DNA of 64,000 bases, taken from positions 1,736,001 to 1,800,000 of the forward strand of contig NW_023503727.1 of NCBI RefSeq assembly GCF_014529535.1, written 5' to 3'. The position numbers were made by a program, and so were the translations under genes. Each line of letters starts with the position of its first letter. Position 1 is the stretch's first letter. The notes under the pieces were generated by a model. That model searched no databases, was not told where the DNA came from, and saw only the letters and a program-made list of their open reading frames with translations. Below, one piece after another: positions 57,818-64,000 of the stretch. Source of the stretch: Bradysia coprophila (lineage: Eukaryota; Arthropoda; Insecta; Diptera; Sciaridae).

Positions 57818-60800
57818 TGAAGAAATTAATTTTGTCGATAAGCATTACTGAGAACAACTTATTGGGTCATCTGATAGTGACAATTAAAAAAAAATATTGA
57901 CCGACTGTCGTTGCATCTAACACTCGAAGGTAACAGATACCATCGACAATGGTATCTAATTTTCAAGATTACTACATAGCGTATCGACATTGGTGAGTAA
58001 CATAACACCATGACCTGATGGGACGTTTTAATGAACAGTATAGTTTTCACTGATTTTGAGTCAACTATGCTATGACTTTTTTTTCCGTTCGAAATGTCTG
58101 CCCGGTTGCCAATTTGGCACACAACTGGTTTATGTCTTCTTCAAAAATTGTACCAAGGAAATCGTAAATTGCTTTCAGTCAACAACAAGCTTTGATTAAT
58201 TTGGTTTACTGTTAAAGTGTATAGTGTGTTTGTTGCCGTGTTGAGAAATAAAATTTGTAACCAAAAAAAAAAAATCGAATAAATAAAATCAATAAACAGA
58301 ATGACAACAGCAGCAAAATACGTTGAACGAACAGATATATTTATAGAGGCAGATGAAGGTTGTTTTCATATTTACAATAACATTCGCAGCTAGCAGCAAA
58401 AAAGATAGTGGATACGGGGGTCAAAATAAAAATTGAAACGAAACGAAAATACCAAACCAAACCAAACACAAAATCACATTACATATGGTAGGCAAAGGGG
58501 GTTTGTAGGGGGTATATATATATACGTATAATACGGAAATACACAACAAAAACATTTTTTTTGGGGGGGTTGCATTGCATCAGGAAAGCTAAATGGTTAT
58601 GAAAATATAATTATGTTGACTACACGATATGGCTACTGCAAAAAAATTGTTTGATGATTCCATAATGTTTTGGTAAATTGGATAGGTTCAATATACTCTA
58701 TATGGTTTACATAAAACGAAAAAGCTTTTATTTAAAAAAAAATTAGTTGGGACTACTGGTGAAAATATTCAAATGTAGATACTACTGATAGTTTTCATCG
58801 GAAGTATAAGAAGGATATTTATATGGTAAAGTACTGTAAAGAAATTCTAATTAAAATTTTAGTAAATTTAAATCATAAGTTTAAAAAGTAAGAAATTAAT
58901 TCATCTAAATATTTAGTTTCTACGGATTTTCTGTTCTAAAAAAAATTACATTTTCGAAAATATGTTCGCTCTGGCGTGTCACTTTACTTCTACGTTCGTT
59001 TTATTTGCACTGAAATCATGTGATGACCATAGGTAGGAATAAATTTAATATTTTAGTTCCACTCAACGAACGAACGTAGATGTAAAGTTTATTTTAATGT
59101 TCCTGCCAACGAACGAATGAGAAAACAAAGAGTAAAAAGTTGAAAAAGAAAATCTTTTATTTTGTTAAATATTTACTAAATCTACATTTGAAAAAATGGA
59201 GAATGATCCATCAAACTCATTATTTGGATTCATTCTCCTCTCTCTCTCGTCTCTCAAAATTTCTTTATACTTTTCGCTAAAAAAAATTTCTTTCTATCTA
59301 ATAAAATGCGATAAATGATAAGAGAACGAAAGAAAAGAAAACTGAAAATAAAAAATTACTTGAAAATGTTTTCTATTTATTTGGATAAGGTTACACACAG
59401 GAAATGGCTAAGAAAAACAATAGCACGAAAACAAAACTGGTCGGGGGTGGCCAATGAACAAAAAGGAAAATTAATGAGGTTAAATGAAAAGGCATTTTGT
59501 GTGTTTTGCTGTTGAATTGGCCTGTAAGTGGTCAACCATCACGCCTTTAAATAAACCCCATTAATATATAAAAAAAACCAAACACATTTCGTTTCTCTAT
59601 TTCCATAAATAGGGGAGCTAAATCATGCAAAATTAAATCAACCAAAACAAAAACAGAAAAAAAACAAATTTGTGTGAAGGTAAACCAAAACAATAATAAA
59701 AAAAGACAAAGATGGAAGCTGAACAGCCCGTTGAGAGTGCGCTAATTTAAGGGTTTGTTTAGAATTTTCCCATTTTAGTATGTTGAACATAAAAATTTTC
59801 AAATCAATTTGTCCAATGGAATGGTAAAATATTTCGATCAAAGGACTCATTTCGTTTACATCAATTGTTTTTTTTCACCTTAACCGAGAGGCAGAATTTC
59901 AATTAAAAGTTTCCTATTTATTGGCCAATAATGCAGATGCAGTGAAAGATTTCTCAAGTTTCCTTGTGAATGAACTTTTAATTTGAGGTTCGGAACAGAT
60001 CAAAATCAGACAGTAGATTGAAGATAAATTGAATTGTAGTCAGCGTCGATAGCTTTCATTTGTACGTATCGATGACAAGTAACTAAAGTCGAAATATTCT
60101 TCAGTCAAGTATGAAAGTGACCTAGGTCTCTGATACGTATATAAGTGTTTCCATGAGGCATGCGTATCATACATGCTGCACGTAGATAATACGTACTACA
60201 AGTTAATTTTATACATAGTACACGTTGACACTCATAAGTATCAGAAGTACATCGAGGTCAGGCTTTATTGACCATTTTCGATAAAAACATTTTCCGAAAA
60301 TTTCCCACATTTTCATCAATTTTTCTAAATTTTCACGAAAAATATGAAAAAATCCAGGAAAATATGGGCAAATTCAAAAACATATGGGACAATGATTGAC
60401 CGAGAATAGTCCCTGATACGTAATGAAGTGTACACCCATTCTTTCGGTGTACTGTAGCACCGCTATGTGCAACGAAAAGTTTCTGACACTGTTCCAGCAT
60501 TCCTTATCGATGTTAATTTTCCCGACCTGATTTTGACCTGTTCCGAGCCTTTTCCATTTTCTCGACCCCTTGATTATGCGTCAATTTTTCAATTCCAATT
60601 TTTTGTCTGCTAAGTGTTAGCGGTACGTAGAGTTCTTTGAATGCAAAATCAACAACTAAAATTCTCAATAGGCTTGCTGTTTCATTTTTTCTCTTGATTG
60701 AAGGTAATGAATGTGGGAAGGACATTTTGGATGTGTTTTTCATTTTGTGTTAATTTGTTCCTGACAATCAAGGATAATTAATTTTTTTTTTTTCTTTGTT

Positions 60801-60871
60801 AAGCAACAAAACAAAAAGAAAACGGTTTTTTTTAGTTTTTTTTGTTTTTGGATTGGATTAAATAGCCATAC
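57818..60871. other. mbl intron
   Basis: AT-rich. A weak inverted repeat lies near 58978-59095 (CTTTACTTCTACGTTCGTT against AACGAACGTAGATGTAAAG). No exon is seen before the donor at 60871. Confidence 0.5.
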
Positions 60872-61087
60872 CGCGGTTGCGCGTGTCTGGGCTGCTTTTA
60901 TTTGAGCCTGAAGGTGCAAGGGAGGATGGAAGTAGCGGCAAGGATCGCGAGCGCATCGGCCCTTGACTGCGTCCATGCACACGGTCACTGACCCATCCTC
61001 GTGTGATGATACGCTCTCTTGTGGATGAGCAAAACGGCATTCGGATTCAGCTCGCTTGCAGGCACCGCGTATGAATTCGCGACATAC
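60872..61087 (-). CDS. mbl: Muscleblind, CCCH zinc-finger pair exon
   Basis: The acceptor CATATAG precedes 61087 and the donor GTATGG follows 60872. The 216 nt give 72 codons in phase 0. Residues 2-21 hold finger one ([12 protein letters not shown], then ECRFAH; C-x7-C-x6-C-x3-H). Residues 37-54 hold finger two ([13 protein letters not shown], then CRYFH; C-x7-C-x4-C-x3-H), followed by [18 protein letters not shown]. All zinc ligands are present. The VTVCMD..KGRC and HLQA.IKAAQ features match the second finger pair (ZnF3/4) of vertebrate MBNL rather than the first. Tandem CCCH pairs of this family bind YGCY-type RNA and control alternative splicing in the nucleus. The first finger pair is expected upstream, beyond position 64000. 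Confidence 0.93.
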
Positions 61088-61764
61088 CTATATGAACACA
61101 TCTGCTGATTGGATGTTTTTTGATTCATTTTTTTTTTTGGTTTTTGTTTATTTATTGTGTAAAATGTTTTTTTTTCTTTTTAATTGTTTAGAGCATTAAT
61201 GAAGCATTCAATAAACAAAATAACACAAAACGATTCATTTAAACCAAAAAAAAAAAATGAAAATAGGGAATGAATAGGTCGGTTAGTGATTTTATTCGAT
61301 TTTAAAATAAAACAAAATTGCATGGAGTATAATCGAAGTCACTGAAAATCACTAGCCGAGACTACACTCTCGCTAATTGTTCGAACAAAAACACACAATA
61401 AATATATAGAGCAAAATGCAATAAAATATCAGGCATTTAATAGAAAATGATAACATAAAAAAAAAATGAAAAATCATAAAAACCGCACAAGAAAAACATC
61501 AATAAAATGTTATTGAACAATTTATTATAGCGGTGTGTTATATCCGTTGCTAATCCTTTGCAGTAAACAAGGGTGGATAATAATTGGATTGATTCTCATG
61601 AAATATCGATGCATATTCGATTCGTTGCCATCAATTCATTTTTTTTAAAACTATTTATCGACAAAAAAACGGGAATCATTGACGATTTACAGATTTGGGC
61701 AACTAATACGGAACCGATGAGTTTTAACTTAATATGCGGAATTTCAGCTGAAAATTCTTTAAAT
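61088..61764. other. mbl intron
   Basis: AT-rich and non-coding. Confidence 0.5.
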
Positions 61765-61986
61765 GTGACAGTTGGGATCAAAAGTCGGTCTATTCCATCT
61801 GTCAAAGTGACGTTTTAAACGTCAAACCAACATTTTTATGTCAAATAGTTACGAAGTTAGTTATTTTTCCTCAATTATATCAATGGAATAGACGATTTTG
61901 TGACTATTTGGCTAAAAATTTTGGTTTGACGTTTTAAACGTCACTTTGATAGATGGAATAGACCGACGTTTGATCCCAACTGTCAC
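61765..61986. mobile_element. MITE with GTGACAGTTGGGATCAAA ends
   Basis: GTGACAGTTGGGATCAAAAG with TCTATTCCATCTGTCAAAG at the left is inverted at the right (..TTTGATCCCAACTGTCAC). Inner palindromic GACGTTTTAAACGTC occurs in both arms. The 222-bp element is flanked by TAAAT on both sides (61760-61764 and 61987-61991), a possible 5-bp duplication. Confidence 0.85.
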
Positions 61987-64000
61987 TAAATAAAACATGA
62001 ACAACCGACAATTAAATTAGCCGAAAATTCATCGTGATCGACGAATTGAAATTTGATGAGTTCAAATTTCGAAAGTCTTTGTTGTGAAAAAAGTTGTGTC
62101 GACCTTCGGGAAAAAGTCGGAAATTTCTTTTTCTAGAGTGACATGTGAACCTACACTTTGGCCACAAACAACTTCTTTAAAATCAAATTTACAACCTTTT
62201 TTCTAGGTGGACGAATAACTATTTTAGCTTCTGTATACTCATGCTTAATGAGTGGTATGATCAAATTCTTTGCACAACACATACGAGAAAATAGTCATTT
62301 TCACCCCTCAGTCGAAAGTCTTTGTTGAGAAAAACGTTTTGTTGACTTTCGAGAAAAAGTAGGAAATTTCATTTTCTCGAGGTACTTGTGGCACTCACTA
62401 CGCTCTGGTCAAGAACGACACCCTCTATTCCAACTTTTTCTTAAGTGCTTGTGCTATAAGCAACGTTTATATGAAGGGCTAAAGCAAAAAACTGCTGTGT
62501 TCAGCTAAAATATCATATCGCATCGCTTGTGTGCTTTGAAGAGCTTTCGAAAGCTTTAAGCTTCATTTGGATGCAATTGCAAAAGCTGCATAGTTCAGTG
62601 GAGTATAAAAAGAGCTTAATATGTTCTTGACAGTCCTTTTAAAGCAAAGACTCATATACAATAAGGGGTTTTGGTTTAAATATGGCAGAAAGGGTCAAGG
62701 GTTTAAAATGATAATGTCGTAAAAGCGACAATAAGAGACGAGTTTGACTGATGTCTATTATAAAGAAAAATGCATTCCAAAACAATTGAAGTAACAGATT
62801 TCACACAGGTGATTCAATAAACAAAAGAAGTAATAGACGTTAATAAGGAGATACATTTGCCATTTTTTGTAAGTGAGGCGTTATAACTGTTGAATATGGT
62901 TTGGCTTGATTATCATCGGGTGTTATAACTGTTGAAGGACTTACATAATTCACGTAGCAAAACATTTCGTGACGTTTTACGGTTTGGTAAACTTTGTAAA
63001 TAAAATGGTCAGCGTAAATACAAATTAAAATTGCCTCTGTTTAAGCTAAAAAGGAAATATATGCTAAGTTGCAACTTGCAAGCTTGGTAAAAAAGGAAAA
63101 CATTTCAAACGAAAGTAGTAACAGCATCGAAACATGTGATATATTTAAATAAATAGTCAACTTTGAGGTGAATATAAATGTGTGTCGACACACAGTCGTT
63201 TTGTGATTAAAAATTCAACAAATGAATTTTTTATCATTCAAATGAATCTTACCTATGTGTATCCTCTGAACCACAACAAGTAACCTTTCTATATAAATTT
63301 CCCCGTTTATTTTATTGAAAATAAAGGAAAAGGAAGAAAAACTCGAGACACTTTACCAGAAGTTTTAAATTCCAATTCGTTTAATAAACCAGATAACCAT
63401 TCCCGCTATATTATAAAGATAATTTGAAGAATGAACTCCTTAAATCCCACAATAAAACTAACAAAACGGAAAAAGGCTACGATTTATAATACAAAAATAA
63501 AACGTGGCCATGAGATCATCAACTCTCCGTATACAAAGAGTGAATGGAGAAAGAAAGGAAGTAAAAAAAAACTGACAACGAGAAAAAAAAACGAAGAAAT
63601 TAAAAACAAATAAACTTTAACTGAGAGGGATATATCCTTTTAAATACATAGCTCTCATAATTTAATCTGTGATTTCACTTAATCTTTTAATCTTTTCATG
63701 ACACAATATACATTTTCCATCCTTTGGCTGTTCCTCATCCACATAGTCATAAATGAAATAGCTCATCGCAAAAGTTTAGTCCATCAAAAGACATGAAAAT
63801 GCTTACACAAAAAAATACTCTTTTTCATGGAAAAAAAAAAAATTTAAATCATGTTTATGTTTACATAACAAAAAAAAGTTTTTTTTTTATTATTTGATTT
63901 TCTTCCTGATATAACATGTACATTTATACCAGAGCGATATAAATATACCGAAAGTACTCCCTCGAAAAATTTGATTAAAAGAAAAACTTTTTCATGCATG
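61987..64000. other. mbl intron to the window edge
   Basis: Non-coding. Two related blocks (CGAAAGTCTTTGTTG..GAAAAA, then GGAAATTTC.TTTTCT) lie at ~62070 and ~62311, an imperfect ~240-bp tandem duplication. Copies of the second block of the dispersed repeat (AATTGAAGTAACAGATTTC, AAAAGAAGTAATAGACG) are at ~62782 and ~62821. Confidence 0.5.

Noticed and set aside
63250..63275. Possible 13-nt mbl exon (AGGATACACATAG) between an AG and GTAAGA
   Set aside because: In the phase needed to join the zinc-finger exon at 61087 it ends in a TAG stop.

Overview
The window is nuclear DNA of an insect, most likely a lower (nematoceran) dipteran. It is AT-rich, has spliceosomal introns bounded by GT/AG, carries many short inverted-repeat transposons, and contains exons of an insect-type muscleblind (mbl) gene. 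The order-level placement is an inference from protein similarity; no species is claimed.

Region 1 (about 1-15.5 kb) is an accessory, repeat-dense region. Two intact, single-exon, minus-strand genes encode paralogous leucine-rich-repeat type I membrane proteins (572-2008 and 9647-11086). A 346-bp pseudogene fragment of the same family lies at 14533-14878. Between the copies sit a 38-bp minisatellite with a five-monomer higher-order repeat (3587-5306), a 20-bp TA-rich satellite split by a 1.68-kb hAT-like element (5638-7313), several long foldback elements, and a 1.29-kb perfect-length hairpin transposon (12375-13665) with 610-bp arms and an 8-bp target duplication.

Region 2 (about 15.5-44.6 kb) is mostly very AT-rich non-coding DNA. 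I reconstructed four small minus-strand exons in it (35073-35096, 29181-29239, 24397-24481, 23270-23526). Their phases agree, and they encode the C-terminal part of a protein with a tandem pair of CCCH zinc fingers and an Asn-rich tail. No upstream exon was found. MITEs and foldbacks sit in the introns.

Region 3 (44.6-64 kb) holds the 3' half of muscleblind on the minus strand: a CCCH zinc-finger-pair exon (60872-61087), an Ala/Ser-rich exon (49887-50063), a 42-nt exon (46589-46630) and a large terminal exon (44653-45960). All join in phase 0. The first mbl zinc-finger pair and the promoter must lie beyond position 64000. A possible alternative first exon is at 51618-51686. mbl acts as an RNA-binding splicing regulator. 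The downstream CCCH gene has the same orientation and may also bind RNA, but its exons cannot join directly to the mbl exons seen here because the phases differ.

The most notable overall signal is the transposon record. At least nine non-autonomous elements keep exact 8-bp target duplications but have different termini, two mariner-like MITEs are nested in a third foldback, and an apparently unnamed ~100-bp dispersed repeat with two conserved blocks recurs at least five times.
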